Position numbers and translations under genes: made by a program. This document shows, piece by piece, positions 1-8,529 of a stretch of 64,000 nt of DNA. Each line of letters begins with the position of its first letter. Positions within the stretch are counted from its first letter, which is position 1. The notes beneath the pieces are model-generated. The model did not search any database. It was not told the origin of the DNA and saw nothing but the letters and a program-made list of their open reading frames with translations. The stretch is from positions 212,273 through 276,272 of the forward strand of contig NZ_CP083762.1 of the NCBI RefSeq assembly GCF_023558375.1. Direction: 5' to 3'. Source of the stretch: Chroococcidiopsis sp. CCMEE 29. GTDB lineage: Bacteria > Cyanobacteriota > Cyanobacteriia > Cyanobacteriales > Chroococcidiopsidaceae.

Positions 1-154
1 CTAGCTCCGTTCTGTTTTAAGTAAAGTTTGGCTTAGCGTATGTTTTTGGTCGGTTGCTACTCACACCCCATGATACTGCTATGACTCACCTGTTTGCGGG
101 GGTAGACTAGCACTCTGGGTTAAATCAGCTTAAGAGAAATTGGAGATTGGTTGG

Positions 155-370
155 ATGAGTGAACTTCGTGCAGTAATTTTCGACGTTGATGGAACTTTAG
201 CAGACACGGAGCGAGACGGTCATCGGCTAGCATTTAATCGTGCCTTTGCTGAAGCGGAGTTAGATTGGAACTGGGATGCGTCACTCTATGGAGATTTGCT
301 GGCAGTTGCTGGCGGTAAAGAGCGCATCCGATTTTACTTACTACTGGGAGCAGGGGTATTGTCAACTTAA
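155..370 (+). pseudogene. HAD-IA hydrolase (CbbY-like), N-terminal fragment
   Basis: The first ~62 residues from ATG 155 (GGAG ribosome site just upstream) match the start of CbbY/beta-phosphoglucomutase-type HAD phosphatases. Motif I is [13 protein letters not shown] with the nucleophile and acid/base aspartates, and cap-domain residues follow ([18 protein letters not shown]). Family members are ~220-250 residues, so motifs II-IV are missing. The reading frame runs into an inverted-repeat element at 354-496 and stops after ~10 non-homologous residues. The rest of the gene is not seen on the other side, so this is a disrupted, very probably non-functional copy. Confidence 0.75.
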
Positions 371-496
371 CTGTCTAGCGGCTTGCTTATTGAGAAAATG
401 ACTAATTTATAGAGGCTAGAATACTGATTGTTTCATGACTACAGAGGCACTTATTATCAATAAGCAGGGCTAAATCGAGTTAAGTTGACCATACCC
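354..496. repeat. MITE-like element interrupting the HAD gene
   Basis: A 143-bp stretch is bounded by inverted repeats: GGGTATTGTCAACTTAAC at 354-371 and its complement GTTAAGTTGACCATACCC at 479-496, with one mismatch in 18. A short inner match (TGCTTATTG / CAATAAGCA) extends the symmetry. There is no ORF. It lies exactly where the HAD homology ends. The parent transposon was not identified in this window. Confidence 0.6.
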
Positions 497-582
497 TCCA
501 AGCGACTACCCTGAGTACGAGCTGTCCCAAGAGGCTGACACTCCTGCCCTACATTATTACAAAGTGAAACTTGTCCGAAACC

Positions 583-682
583 GGTTGTGTTGCAAAAAAT
601 TTGAAAACCACTGCATCTAGAGTTGAAATACGTATAATACAACGCTATATATAGCGTTTGAGAAAATTTTTGCAACACAACC
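583..682. repeat. 100-bp MITE with IS6-type ends
   Basis: GGTTGTGTTGCAAAAA at 583-598 and its complement at 667-682 bracket 100 bp without coding potential. A perfect 18-bp palindrome (AACGCTATATATAGCGTT) lies at about 642-659. The ends resemble those of the IS6-family element at 36878-37709 (GGTTSTGTCGCAAAAA), so this is probably a non-autonomous relative. No target duplication is visible. Confidence 0.6.
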
Positions 683-741
683 GTTAAGAGTCGTCTGATA
701 GATGGTATTCCTAGCAGCAACCTTAACAGGGAACAATACCA

Positions 742-1947
742 TTAATTTCTATAACCTACAAATATATTACGCTTCCATTTATGCTTGCGCCATAGCTGGG
801 AAACCGTACCGCAAGCTCCCAAAACTAACAAACCTAGCATAGAACTAGGTTCCGAGACTGAAGTCGCTTTAATACGAAGAATTTCCCCTTCTCCTGCACT
901 GTTGCCATTGTTTACAACATAGATATTATCATCAGAGCCAATCGCTAGGGCGGTAGGAGAGATGAGTCCCTCACTGGCAATTGTTGTGCGAGTGCCATCA
1001 GGAGCGACCCGAATTAGTGCACCAGTTGGGTCTCCCGACAGGATAGAGTTAGTGGCGTATTCTAGGACAAGTAAATTGCTATTGTTATCGAGAGTAAAAT
1101 CAATTATGTTCGTGAAGCCATCAGCGTAAATTTCTGGCTCATTACCATCAACTTGATAGATCCGAGCTCCATATTGCGGAAAAGGAAACCCAGTGAGTTG
1201 GCTGACATTAAAGGTACCATCGGGAGCAATTGCAACGGATGTCGGTACTGCCTCCATAGGAATATCGGGACCACCAGTGGGGTTAGGCACAAGGCGTCGA
1301 GCAAACACAGACTCTACTTTAATCTCACCAGTATCAAGTCCCACGCCCAGAAGAGCGTTTGCTCCAGCATCAGCAATAACAGCAGTATTATCTTGAATTA
1401 AGAAGTAAAAGGGGTTGCTATCAATCGCTCCATCATCAGGATTATTTAAATTCTCAAAGGCTGCCAGATCGGCTACCTTCTTCCAAGAAGAGCCGCCATC
1501 AAATTTATTAATGGAGATAAGATTTCCGAAATCAGGAATGCCCAGGGAATCGCGCTGGCTTGAACTTCCACCACCCCAACCCAGAGTCACAAGGGCGTTA
1601 CCAGACGTATCAAAGGCAATGTCGTGGGCACCAGTGGCATCACTACCATCAGCTAAAGCGAAGGATGGGAGACCAGTCACTACAGACTCAATTATGCCGT
1701 TTTGAATGCGTATTACCTGGCTAGTTGCACCATAAAAGTACTCCTGACCACGTAGTGTAATCAAGGGTTCTGTCCCTCCTCTACCTGCCTCCGTAACGTA
1801 TAGAGCGCCGTCTGGACCAAAGGTAAGCCCTCTTGGATTATCAAGACCACTTGCTATGACCTCAAAGCTTGCTGCCTGTATCGCTTCTCCACCTCCGAAA
1901 GTAATTAATGCTGCCCCTGTAGCAACGATGATGAAGTTTTTAAGCAT
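742..1947 (-). CDS. ScyD/ScyE family exported protein
   Basis: This 401-residue protein has an N-terminal signal peptide (residues ~1-26, hydrophobic core ending QAAS). It then has beta-propeller-like repeats such as NPRGLTFGPDGALYVTEAG, TSVAIAPDGTFNVSQL and TALAIGSDDNIYVVNNG. The C-terminus has a sorting-signal shape: SEPSS, hydrophobic segment, then basic RKHKWKR, resembling a PEP-CTERM tail. Homologues ScyD and ScyE lie in scytonemin clusters, but many cyanobacteria carry stand-alone paralogues of unknown role. No other scytonemin gene is present here, so a pigment function is not implied. Probably periplasmic or surface-exposed. Confidence 0.85.
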   Translation of the reverse strand: MLKNFIIVATGAALITFGGGEAIQAASFEVIASGLDNPRGLTFGPDGALYVTEAGRGGTEPLITLRGQEYFYGATSQVIRIQNGIIESVVTGLPSFALADGSDATGAHDIAFDTSGNALVTLGWGGGSSSQRDSLGIPDFGNLISINKFDGGSSWKKVADLAAFENLNNPDDGAIDSNPFYFLIQDNTAVIADAGANALLGVGLDTGEIKVESVFARRLVPNPTGGPDIPMEAVPTSVAIAPDGTFNVSQLTGFPFPQYGARIYQVDGNEPEIYADGFTNIIDFTLDNNSNLLVLEYATNSILSGDPTGALIRVAPDGTRTTIASEGLISPTALAIGSDDNIYVVNNGNSAGEGEILRIKATSVSEPSSMLGLLVLGACGTVSQLWRKHKWKRNIFVGYRN

Positions 1948-2119
1948 AATTAACCTACTAATTGTTCAGTCCCATAGCAATCCTATTTGATTTCTGTCAA
2001 ATGTCAATTACTTGGTCTGGTAAGCGTTAATTACTCTGTCCGGTTAGAGTCATGAGAATTTGAACGAGCCAGGGCAATCTTTTGACGAAAACTTTGTGTT
2101 TGGACTTCAATGATAGTTG

Positions 2120-2884
2120 GGTAGTGTTGCAAATCTGTTGTTAGTGATTTTTAGGTTTAGTCAGGTCAATCAGTAGACCTCCTGCATGAATCAAGCAGCA
2201 TGTGCCAGTTCGTAGTTCAGCAGACCAGCAATCAAATTCAAGCGTAAGCCAAAACGTCTTGTGCGATTACGATAGCGTCCAGAGAAAATGCGGAAAATCT
2301 TGAAGCGACGGATGACGTGTTCGACTCGAACCCGCAGCCGTGCCAAAGCACGATTGTGTTGCTTTCCCGCCTCTGGTAACGGTTGGTTGCGTGGCTTGTT
2401 TGTAGGCAAACAAGCTCCCCGATGCCGTTTGCCGAAGCCCTGATATCCTTTATCTGCCAAGCACAGCTGAGATGGCACGAAGGGCAAACGACTACGTTTG
2501 AGCAGTTTGAAATCATGCACTCTGCCCGTGTCTACAGATGTACAAATCACTCTTCCGGTTTCAAACTCTACTAACAACTGTGCCTTGAGCGTATGGCAAT
2601 GTTGCTTGCCACTGTAGTATAGTTTTTGTTTTTTTCGGGCGTTCGATTTCTATTTCACCCACATCCACTACCATGACTTTCCACTCCCACCCTGGCTGAT
2701 ATAAGGCGCGCTTACTAGGTAAGCGGAACTTGCCACATTTGATTAACAAGTCTTCGACTTTCCTGACTATCCGCCCTACCGTAGTTTCGTGCAGTCCCCA
2801 ACTTGTAGCAATGTGAAACTGGCTGCGGTATTCACGCCAATACTCTAAAGTTACTAATAGTTGGTCTTCCACACTCAGCTTGTT
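2120..2884 (-). mobile_element. IS5-like element, 5' end replaced by an IS1
   Basis: The transposase downstream end and a terminal sequence (GGTAGTGTTGCAAAT, from 2120) are present. The opposite end is lost because an IS1 element begins at 2885 inside the transposase N-terminus. The missing part does not reappear beyond that IS1, so this is a truncated relic. Confidence 0.65.
2191..2872 (-). pseudogene. IS5-type transposase, truncated, two frames
   Basis: The first frame (2872-2561) carries the helix-turn-helix region (HIATSWGLHETTVGRIVRKV) and the start of the DDE domain (VVDVGEIEIERPKK). The second (to 2191) carries LLVEFETG, LADKGYQGF and the C-terminal RVRVEHVIRRFKIF block. The frames join at an A7 run (GAAAAAAAC) and need a +1 shift. 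The first ~45 residues are missing, cut by the IS1 at 2885. Transposition activity is unlikely. Confidence 0.75.
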
Positions 2885-2912
2885 GGTAGTGTTGTAGATG
2901 AGTTGAATTAGC

Positions 2913-3416
2913 TTAAATCTCTACCCCAAATTCATACTTGTTAATGAATAGCCCAATCACTAAATCATGCATTTGAATCGATTTAGAGAAGCAAATTGTT
3001 TTCCTTGCTAATTGTTTGATTCTTGTTCTGAATGTCAAATGCTTTCTCTCAATCCTCTGCATCTTATATTTACTCACTTGCCGCATCTCCACTGGAAGAT
3101 GTCTTTCGTAAGTTTTTAAACCATCTGTATAAAATTTTTTGATTCCAAAAGGCTCTAGCAACTTTTTTAATTTCAAAAATACTTCATCTTGTCGCGAGCC
3201 TAGCACATAAGCTAATATCTCTCCGGTACAGTGATCTATTGCATGCCACAACCAGCGCTGATTTTCCTTTTTTCCGACAAAACTTTGCATTTCATCGACC
3301 TCAGCTTTCCTCTTTGTGTCCTCTGTCTTCTCTTCTTTTTCTCTCTCAATCTCGGCTCGCTGTACTGTTACAATCACTGTATCTGTGTTAAGCGTTGCTA
3401 ACACTTGATGATTCAC
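2913..3416 (-). CDS. IS1 InsB-type transposase domain
   Basis: This is the catalytic (DDE) part of an IS1 transposase. It shows DEMQSFVGKKENQRWLWHAIDHCTGEILAYVLG, FYTDGLKTYERHLP, and the C-terminal RIERKHLTFRTRIKQLARKTICFSKS...HDLVIGLFINKYEF. It is probably expressed only as a fusion with the upstream InsA frame. A charged lysine/glutamate-rich linker precedes the DE motif. The frame is intact, so the element may still be active. Confidence 0.85.
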   Translation of the reverse strand: MNHQVLATLNTDTVIVTVQRAEIEREKEEKTEDTKRKAEVDEMQSFVGKKENQRWLWHAIDHCTGEILAYVLGSRQDEVFLKLKKLLEPFGIKKFYTDGLKTYERHLPVEMRQVSKYKMQRIERKHLTFRTRIKQLARKTICFSKSIQMHDLVIGLFINKYEFGVEI

Positions 3417-3702
3417 GCTCTCTAGTCTTTCTTCTTTTTTTTAATTCATGAATAACTGTAGAGGTGCTAACCCCTAAAACTCTTGCCGTATCCCGGATTC
3501 CACTTCCATTGACAGCCATGTCCACAATTTGTGCTTTAACTTCTTGACGACGACCAGGATAAGCGTGAGGTTCTAAAGTAAAAGTGTGGTAAGGACACTC
3601 ACGATTGTTACAAGCGTATCTTTGCTTGCCTGTCCGAGTTTTACCAAATTTAGAGAGGTCACATCCGTGACAATGAGGACAACGAACAGGAATAATAGCC
3701 AT
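3388..3702 (-). CDS. IS1 InsA-type protein
   Basis: The 104 residues comprise an N-terminal zinc ribbon (CPHCHG...CNNRECPYHTF) followed by a helix-turn-helix (GSGIRDTARVLGVSTSTVIHELKK). In IS1 elements this protein binds the ends, and the transposase is made by frameshifting into the next frame. The frame overlaps InsB at 3388-3416. An A8 run near 3430 is the likely slippage point, and joining the frames needs a +1 shift. Confidence 0.85.
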   Translation of the reverse strand: MAIIPVRCPHCHGCDLSKFGKTRTGKQRYACNNRECPYHTFTLEPHAYPGRRQEVKAQIVDMAVNGSGIRDTARVLGVSTSTVIHELKKRRKTRERESSSVSNA

Positions 3703-3775
3703 AAGTTAAAATATATTTAACTCAACTTCTCACTCTCTATATTAATCTACATATCAACTTATCTACAACACTACC

Positions 3776-3946
3776 AAGAAACGGGGAAAACTAGCTACGT
3801 TGGGCGATTGAACAACACATTTAGACAACGAGTCTCTCGTTTGGTACGAAAAACCTTGTCGTTTTCTAAATCGTTGGAGAATCATATTGGTGCCATCTGG
3901 TATTTTGTCCACTACTACAATGCATCATTACTTGTTTAGCACTACC
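3776..3946 (+). pseudogene. IS1 transposase C-terminal relic
   Basis: On the plus strand, 3810-3932 translates to NNTFRQRVSRLVRKTLSFSKSLENHIGAIWYFVHYYNASLL, the C-terminus of a single-frame IS1 transposase like that at 15229-16048. It ends in CACTACC, an IS1-type end. The rest was lost when the neighbouring IS1 at 2885-3775 landed or recombined. Confidence 0.7.
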
Positions 3947-3948
3947 AG

Positions 3949-3964
3949 TTTTTGCAACACAACC
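3949..3964. repeat. Solo IS6-type terminal repeat
   Basis: TTTTTGCAACACAACC matches the right end of the MITE at 583-682 and the IS6-type ends further on. No partner end is close by. Confidence 0.5.
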
Positions 3965-3987
3965 GGCGAATCAAGGTGCATGCGTGG

Positions 3988-4899
3988 TTAGGCAGACTCT
4001 TCTCCGGTCGCGAGCCAATGAGCGCAGGCTTCGCCCAGGTGCTCTTGGGCAATTTGCTCATACTTTTGGCTTTCCTCAGCGGTCAGGGTGTCACGCCAGC
4101 GACCGTTCGTTCCCTTATTGATAAAGGTTTGAGCCCCGCCCTCGAAGACAACCTCACCGAGGGGAACTATCTGAGCCGCATTTTCCTTCATATACTTAAA
4201 ACTGCAATGCTCCAGAATGGTCGGTCGCTGGGTTTTATCAATGGGGATCTCCAAAAACTGAGCAATACGGCAAAGTTGCCCCGATAGGTCCTGCTTCAGT
4301 TGAGCATAGTGCAGCAGTAGAACGTTGGGTAGGTGTTTGATCTGCCACCAAGAACGGACATTTTCCCACATTGACCAAAATGGATAACCATCCTGCTCCA
4401 GCCAATCATGAAAATATTGCTGAATGGAGCTAGGAGGCGGCTCAAGAGGTGGTCCCATCCGACCAGGGGTGTTATTAATAATGTCGTAAAACGTCCCATT
4501 GGCATTGGCATGATGGTTGTATAAGCTCCAGACAACGTCCCGGCCATCCCGACCAATGTAGAGGTACTTCGCCTTGGGAGAAAATACCAGGGCATCAACG
4601 GGCAAATGAGTCTTGAGGAAGCGGCGGTGGGTCTGGGCCTCGACGGCTACTAGCTTTTCTGCCTTCGGAGGAACGCGGAGATCCATCCAGGGAGACATCT
4701 CGCTAATATTAAGTCCTTCTCGCCCATTAAACAGAAGCTGGGCAACGATTTGTTGGGTCCAGGTGGTTCCAGACTTAGCATAGGTGGCAATAATGATGTC
4801 ATCGTTCCGAAATTGAAAGTTGTTCCAAATAGTGGAATCGAAGTGATGATTATGTAGCTCACGGGTCTTTTTTGGCCACACTATTGTAGTTTGATTCAT
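3988..4899 (-). CDS. Sulfotransferase family protein
   Basis: This 303-residue cytosolic enzyme belongs to the PAPS-dependent sulfotransferases, which move a sulfuryl group from PAPS to a hydroxyl or amine acceptor. The 5'-phosphosulfate loop is YAKSGTTWTQQI (residues ~40-51). The 3'-phosphate motif is YIGRDGRDVVWSLYNHH (~112-128). The late nucleotide-binding KGTNGRWRDTLT block is also present. Length is typical. The acceptor cannot be told from sequence. An IS1-type end lies 5 bp upstream of the start (4905), so the native promoter has been removed or replaced. The neighbours are IS relics. Confidence 0.88.
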   Translation of the reverse strand: MNQTTIVWPKKTRELHNHHFDSTIWNNFQFRNDDIIIATYAKSGTTWTQQIVAQLLFNGREGLNISEMSPWMDLRVPPKAEKLVAVEAQTHRRFLKTHLPVDALVFSPKAKYLYIGRDGRDVVWSLYNHHANANGTFYDIINNTPGRMGPPLEPPPSSIQQYFHDWLEQDGYPFWSMWENVRSWWQIKHLPNVLLLHYAQLKQDLSGQLCRIAQFLEIPIDKTQRPTILEHCSFKYMKENAAQIVPLGEVVFEGGAQTFINKGTNGRWRDTLTAEESQKYEQIAQEHLGEACAHWLATGEESA

Positions 4900-4944
4900 G
4901 ATTTGGTAGTGTTATAGATTTATTGTTTGTTTTTAAATTGAATC

Positions 4945-5952
4945 TTACTACTGATCATCATGGGCACCCTGAGTGGGTGTCGAGGTTATCAAGCTCTCGA
5001 AGACTTCGGGGTGCGCCACTATCAAGCTTTAAATGCGAAATTAGAATTGGCGGTTAATCGCCTGCCATCCGACACCACCTTTCGGCGAATTTTGCAACGG
5101 CTCGATTTTCATCTGTTAGCACAGCAGTTTCAGCAATGGGCTAGCCGCGCTATCAATACCCAGCCGCATGAGTGGGTGCCGATTGATGGCAAGAGCATTA
5201 AAGGGACTGTCAGTGAGCCACAAACAGCTTACCAAAACTTCGTCAGTTTGGTTTCGGTCTACAGCAGCAAACTTGGAGCCGTGGTAGCTACCCAGCAGTT
5301 TGAATCCAAAACGACCAGTGAGTTGACAGTGGTACAAACCTTACTTGAGGAGTTGCACCTCGAAGGAGTAGTGTTTACCCTGGATGCACTGCACTGTCAA
5401 AAAAAACTACTGAGCTGATTATTGAGGGCGGTAACGACTATATTGTAACTGTCAAGGGCAACCAACCTCGACTGTTAGCACAACTTGAAACTAAAGCTGA
5501 ATACACTCAGCCCTATCATCGGTTTGTCGATGTCGAGAAAACGCGAGGGCGAATCACCTGTCGGATTGTCAATGTCTTCCTCGATCTGAGTGACATTGAC
5601 CTTGATTGGGTAGGGCTGCAGAGTCTTATTCAAGTTGAGCGGATTGGCATCCGCTCAGGAAAGCCTTATCAGCAAACCAACTATTACATTAGCTCTGTCT
5701 TTACTTCGGCGTCTGAATTTGCACATAGGGATTCGCGAATACTGGGGGATTGAAAATCGTCTGCATTGGGTTAAAGATGTCATCTTTGGGGAAGATGCCG
5801 CTCCCTTTAGGGACTATAATGCTGCCACTAACTGGTCTCTCATCCGCACGCTCGTCATTAATATCGCTCGTACGTGTGGCTATGATTCCCTCACTAAAGC
5901 TGAGCGTTTTCTCGCCCATGACATCGACAAGCTGATTCGCCTTCTAGAATAA
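4945..5952 (+). pseudogene. ISAs1-family transposase, degenerate
   Basis: Fragments in several frames match ISAs1 transposases. They include GTLSGCRGYQALEDFG, WVPIDGKSIKGTV, FTLDALHCQKK, NDYIVTVKGNQPRLLAQLE, REYWGIENRLHWVKDVIFGEDAAPFR, and the C-terminus ARTCGYDSLTKAERFLAHD. One break is at an A8 run (5399-5406), where a -1 shift restores GGNDYIVTVKGN. Another break precedes the REYWGIENRLHW block. The N-terminal ~40 residues are missing. Confidence 0.8.
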
Positions 5953-6093
5953 AGTATCCCCGATGCTTGACTCCTGACTCCGACTGGTTCCCGCTATCTA
6001 GGACTTATCTCCCACCGTTTAATTGCAGTGGAAAATTTACAGCAGCAAGAAAATTCGAGGTTGCAGGCTAAATTGTCGCCCTAATCCCACTCC

Positions 6094-6159
6094 CTATCGT
6101 TGCGCTGCCTCTACCACACTGGCACGAGTTTGGACAGCGATTTCTCCTGCATCAAACAT
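6094..6159 (-). pseudogene. N-terminal stub, PNPOx-like flavin-binding family
   Basis: A good ribosome site (GAGGAAG) precedes ATG 6159. The 21-residue product begins MFDAGEIAVQTRASVVEAA and stops early. This resembles the conserved start of pyridoxamine 5'-phosphate oxidase-fold proteins (F-x-x-GE-x-AVQ-x-RAGV). It starts 12 bases after the GST stop codon, so it was probably the second gene of a GST operon. The assignment rests on a short match. Confidence 0.45.
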
Positions 6160-6170
6160 GACGAACTTCC

Positions 6171-6773
6171 TCACGACAATCCTGGCATGCCGACATAGCC
6201 TGGATGCTGCTTAATGCGCTCAATCCATACAACTACATTCGGATAAGCATCCAACGCGATTTTTCCATCGGCAGCGAGCGCAATGTAGGGAAAGCAGGCA
6301 ATGTCCGCGATCGTGGCGCGATCGCACTCCAGCCAGCTGCGATCGCGCAAATGGTTCTCAAACACATAAAGCAGCTCGTATGCCTTCTTTTGAGCAACAT
6401 CAATATCTACCGGAGTTTTGGTCAGGAAGTACCGCCGAGCCACTGCAAAGCTTTCAGTGATCAACTGAGCCGCAACCGATAGCCATTGCATAATCTTGCC
6501 CATTGATTCTGGGTCGCTTGGCAACCAATCTTCATCTCCATACTGATGAGCCAAATAGACCAGAATTGCTTGAGAATCCCAAATTACAGTGTTGTCATCC
6601 ACCAGAACCGGAACCTTGCCGAATGGATGTCGCTTGAGAAATTCCGCTTCCCTATGCTCACCCTCTTTCAAGTTGACCGGAATCGCTTTGTACTCCAAAC
6701 CTAGGAGTGCCAGCATCAGTCGCACTTTGTAGCAGTTTCCCGACAGGGTGAAGTCATATAGCGCGATCATCAA
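6171..6773 (-). CDS. Glutathione S-transferase family protein
   Basis: The 200-residue cytosolic GST has an N-terminal thioredoxin fold (LYDFTLSGNCYKVRLMLALLG), the cis-proline glutathione-binding loop (HPFGKVPVLVDD, residues ~49-60), and the ESQAI-like DSQAILVYLA motif. The all-helical C-terminal domain contains ATIADIACFPYIA. Family members conjugate glutathione to electrophiles or act as peroxidases. The substrate is not predictable. ATG 6773 and 6770 are both possible starts. The gene lies inside the IS1-bounded segment 4905-7593 and may have been carried in. Confidence 0.9.
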   Translation of the reverse strand: MMIALYDFTLSGNCYKVRLMLALLGLEYKAIPVNLKEGEHREAEFLKRHPFGKVPVLVDDNTVIWDSQAILVYLAHQYGDEDWLPSDPESMGKIMQWLSVAAQLITESFAVARRYFLTKTPVDIDVAQKKAYELLYVFENHLRDRSWLECDRATIADIACFPYIALAADGKIALDAYPNVVVWIERIKQHPGYVGMPGLS

Positions 6774-7065
6774 TTGCTCCTAACACTTCAACTTTAATAG
6801 CGGTACGTCACCCCTTCCAAGCTACCAAGGACACTTGAAGAGACTGCAAGATAAAAGCTTCAGGTTTTAGTAATTGGATTAAGCTTGCCTCCATCTCAGC
6901 TTCCTAACTCGTTTATCCGAATTATTTTAATATTTCTTTTAAAATGAATTATCCCTGGGTCACTTAAGCCTATGAATCACTTCATACACTCGACCTCCTG
7001 CTAGGCTCCCGTACAGACAATTGGAACCAAGGGACTTACACCCCATTAGTCTGATGCCGGTATCG
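6774..7065. other. Non-coding gap upstream of the GST gene
   Basis: About 290 bp lie between the GST start and the IS1 relic. No ORF, RNA or clear repeat was recognised. It presumably holds the GST promoter. Confidence 0.4.
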
Positions 7066-7514
7066 GCATGCCATGCCACAACCAGCGAGGATTTTTCTTG
7101 CTCTCTACAAAGCTCCACATTTCGTCCAGTTCAGATTCCTTAATACCAGATTCTTCAGGCTCTTCAACTCGAACGATATCTACTTCAAGAAAGCTCAGGT
7201 TTCAGTTGTTGTAACAGTTTCTGATTGACTGGTTTGAGGTGTTTGAGTTTTTTTTAATTCCCGAATTACAGTAGTGGGGCTAACACGTAAAACCCGTGCA
7301 ATGTCTCGAACACCACTGCCGTAAGTGTCATCTCCACGATTTGCTGTTTGACTTGCCTGCTTCGTCCTGGATAAGTTTGATTCAGGATAAAAGTGCGATA
7401 AGGGCAATTCTCGTTCTGGCAGCGGTAGCGTTGCTTCCCCTCTGCTGATTTTCCATTCTTAATTACCTCTTTACTATGACAATGTGGACATTGCACTGGG
7501 AGCCATACAGTCAT
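7066..7514 (-). pseudogene. IS1 transposase relic (InsA plus start of InsB)
   Basis: From 7514 downwards: zinc ribbon (CPHCHSKEVIKNGKS...CQNENCPYRTF), then a frame break near 7330 before the helix-turn-helix (GSGVRDIARVLRVSPTTVIRELKK). InsB follows, beginning ELDEMWSFVESKKNPRWLWHGM, and ends abruptly near 7070. The right IS1 end is at 7577-7593. The catalytic domain is mostly gone. Confidence 0.75.
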
Positions 7515-7672
7515 AATACTTAACCAAACAACTTCCGTTAACTTCCTTTTCCTACTCCTTATTATAGTTAAACACCAAATCTATAACACTACCGATTTAG
7601 TCTTACCTACTTTAGAAAAAGTAGCTTAACAATTTGACTTCTTCATAATAATCTATTACGCTTCTTCTTCGG

Positions 7673-7927
7673 ATTCATTTTGTGAAGGCAAATGGCAAGA
7701 TAAGCCCCAAGGTTTTCAAGTTAAAGACCGTTGAACTTGCACCCAAGGAAACGATCCAACTCGGTAAAACAATCTCCCTGGCAGACATGACAACCCGTAA
7801 ACATTATGCTGGAACCCATCAAATAGAAATCTTATTGAATGGGCGAACGTTTCCTTTAGGTTCATTTGAATTAATGAGGACAATGCCACTCAACAATGCT
7901 CATGTCCTCAACAACGTTGAGATTTGA
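7673..7927 (+). pseudogene. DNA alkylation repair (AlkD-like) C-terminal relic
   Basis: Translation reads HFVKANGKISPKVFKLKTVELAPKETIQLGKTISL, then TTRKHYAGTHQIEILLNGRTFPLGSFEL. This matches the C-terminal beta domain found after the HEAT repeats in some bacterial AlkD-like proteins. The HEAT-repeat glycosylase part is missing. The fragment starts ~80 bp beyond the IS1 end at 7593, so insertion or deletion by that element probably removed the front. Family recognition is from memory of the motif. Confidence 0.5.
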
Positions 7928-8036
7928 TTGGCTTGTTTGCAATCAATCACCCCAACTCTGTAGTTTTGCAAAGTTCTGCCAGCGAAGGAACAAAAGTACA
8001 CTGCTGCGCGACGTTACCACCAATCGAGGAGAAACA

Positions 8037-8396
8037 ATGAACAACACGACGTATCAATTCGCCGCTGGCGTTGCGATCGCGGCATCCCTCATTCTGGTCT
8101 GGCTTAGTCTCGGTGTCGGCATTATCGGGAAGGATGGCGACCCTGCCAACCTGATGTACTTCGGGGTGCTCGCCGTCGGGGTCATTGGCTCCTTCATCGC
8201 GCGCTTCCGACCCCGTGGAATGTCCCGTGCGCTGTTCGCCACAGCACTCGCTCAGACGTCAGTCGCCACGATCGCGCTGACTGCCCAATTGGGCTACCCC
8301 TGGAGCGGACCACTAGAGCTTACGGTTCTGAATGGATTCTTTATCGCACTGTTTGTCGGGTCGGCGTGGCTGTTCCGTCGCGCCGCGCATGGGTGA
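8037..8396 (+). CDS. Small four-helix membrane protein, unknown function
   Basis: The 119-residue protein has four predicted transmembrane segments (residues ~8-28, 41-57, 67-85, 93-112) and a basic loop (RFRPRGMSR). A strong GAGGAG ribosome site precedes ATG 8037. A conserved-looking GIIGKDGDPANLMYFG loop joins helices 1 and 2. I recall similar uncharacterised proteins from proteobacteria. The codons are more GC-rich than the neighbours', which suggests transfer. No function can be assigned. Confidence 0.75.
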   Translation: MNNTTYQFAAGVAIAASLILVWLSLGVGIIGKDGDPANLMYFGVLAVGVIGSFIARFRPRGMSRALFATALAQTSVATIALTAQLGYPWSGPLELTVLNGFFIALFVGSAWLFRRAAHG

Positions 8397-8529
8397 TCCG
8401 AACGAGGCGGGACATGCGCCGACCGCTCACCTTGAGCATTAACTTTTCTCTTCTTCTTCTTCTTCCTCGCCGATTGCTTTCAAATACGCCTCAGCGGCTG
8501 CCTGCTTGAAAACTCCTGGTGAAATCACT

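Larger units (their letters stand above)
2885..3775 (-). mobile_element. IS1-family insertion sequence, complete
   Basis: The 891-bp element is bounded by inverted ends: GGTAGTGTTGTAGATGAGTT at 2885 and the complement of GGTAGTGTTGTAGATAAGTT ending at 3775. It carries overlapping insA- and insB-type frames on the minus strand. No target duplication is seen, which fits later rearrangement: the right side abuts a different IS1 relic. Confidence 0.85.
4905..7593. mobile_element. Segment bounded by matching IS1-type ends
   Basis: GGTAGTGTTATAGATTT begins at 4905 and its exact complement ends at 7593. Both outer flanks show GATTT (4900-4904 and 7594-7598). Between the ends lie an ISAs1 relic, a flavoprotein gene stub, a GST gene and the right part of an IS1 transposase. 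It may be an IS1 that captured foreign DNA, or the outer ends of two IS1 copies. The 5-bp flank match is shorter than the usual IS1 duplication. Confidence 0.4.

Noticed and set aside
3952-4287. 111-residue plus-strand frame opposite the sulfotransferase
   Set aside because: Antisense shadow of a well-supported gene; no protein-like motifs.
8439-8515. Minus-strand peptide FKQAAAEAYLKAIGE followed by a run of glutamates, like the tail of a real protein
   Set aside because: Only ~22 residues before it runs under the phosphatase gene. The glutamate run comes from a simple CTT repeat. No family recognised.
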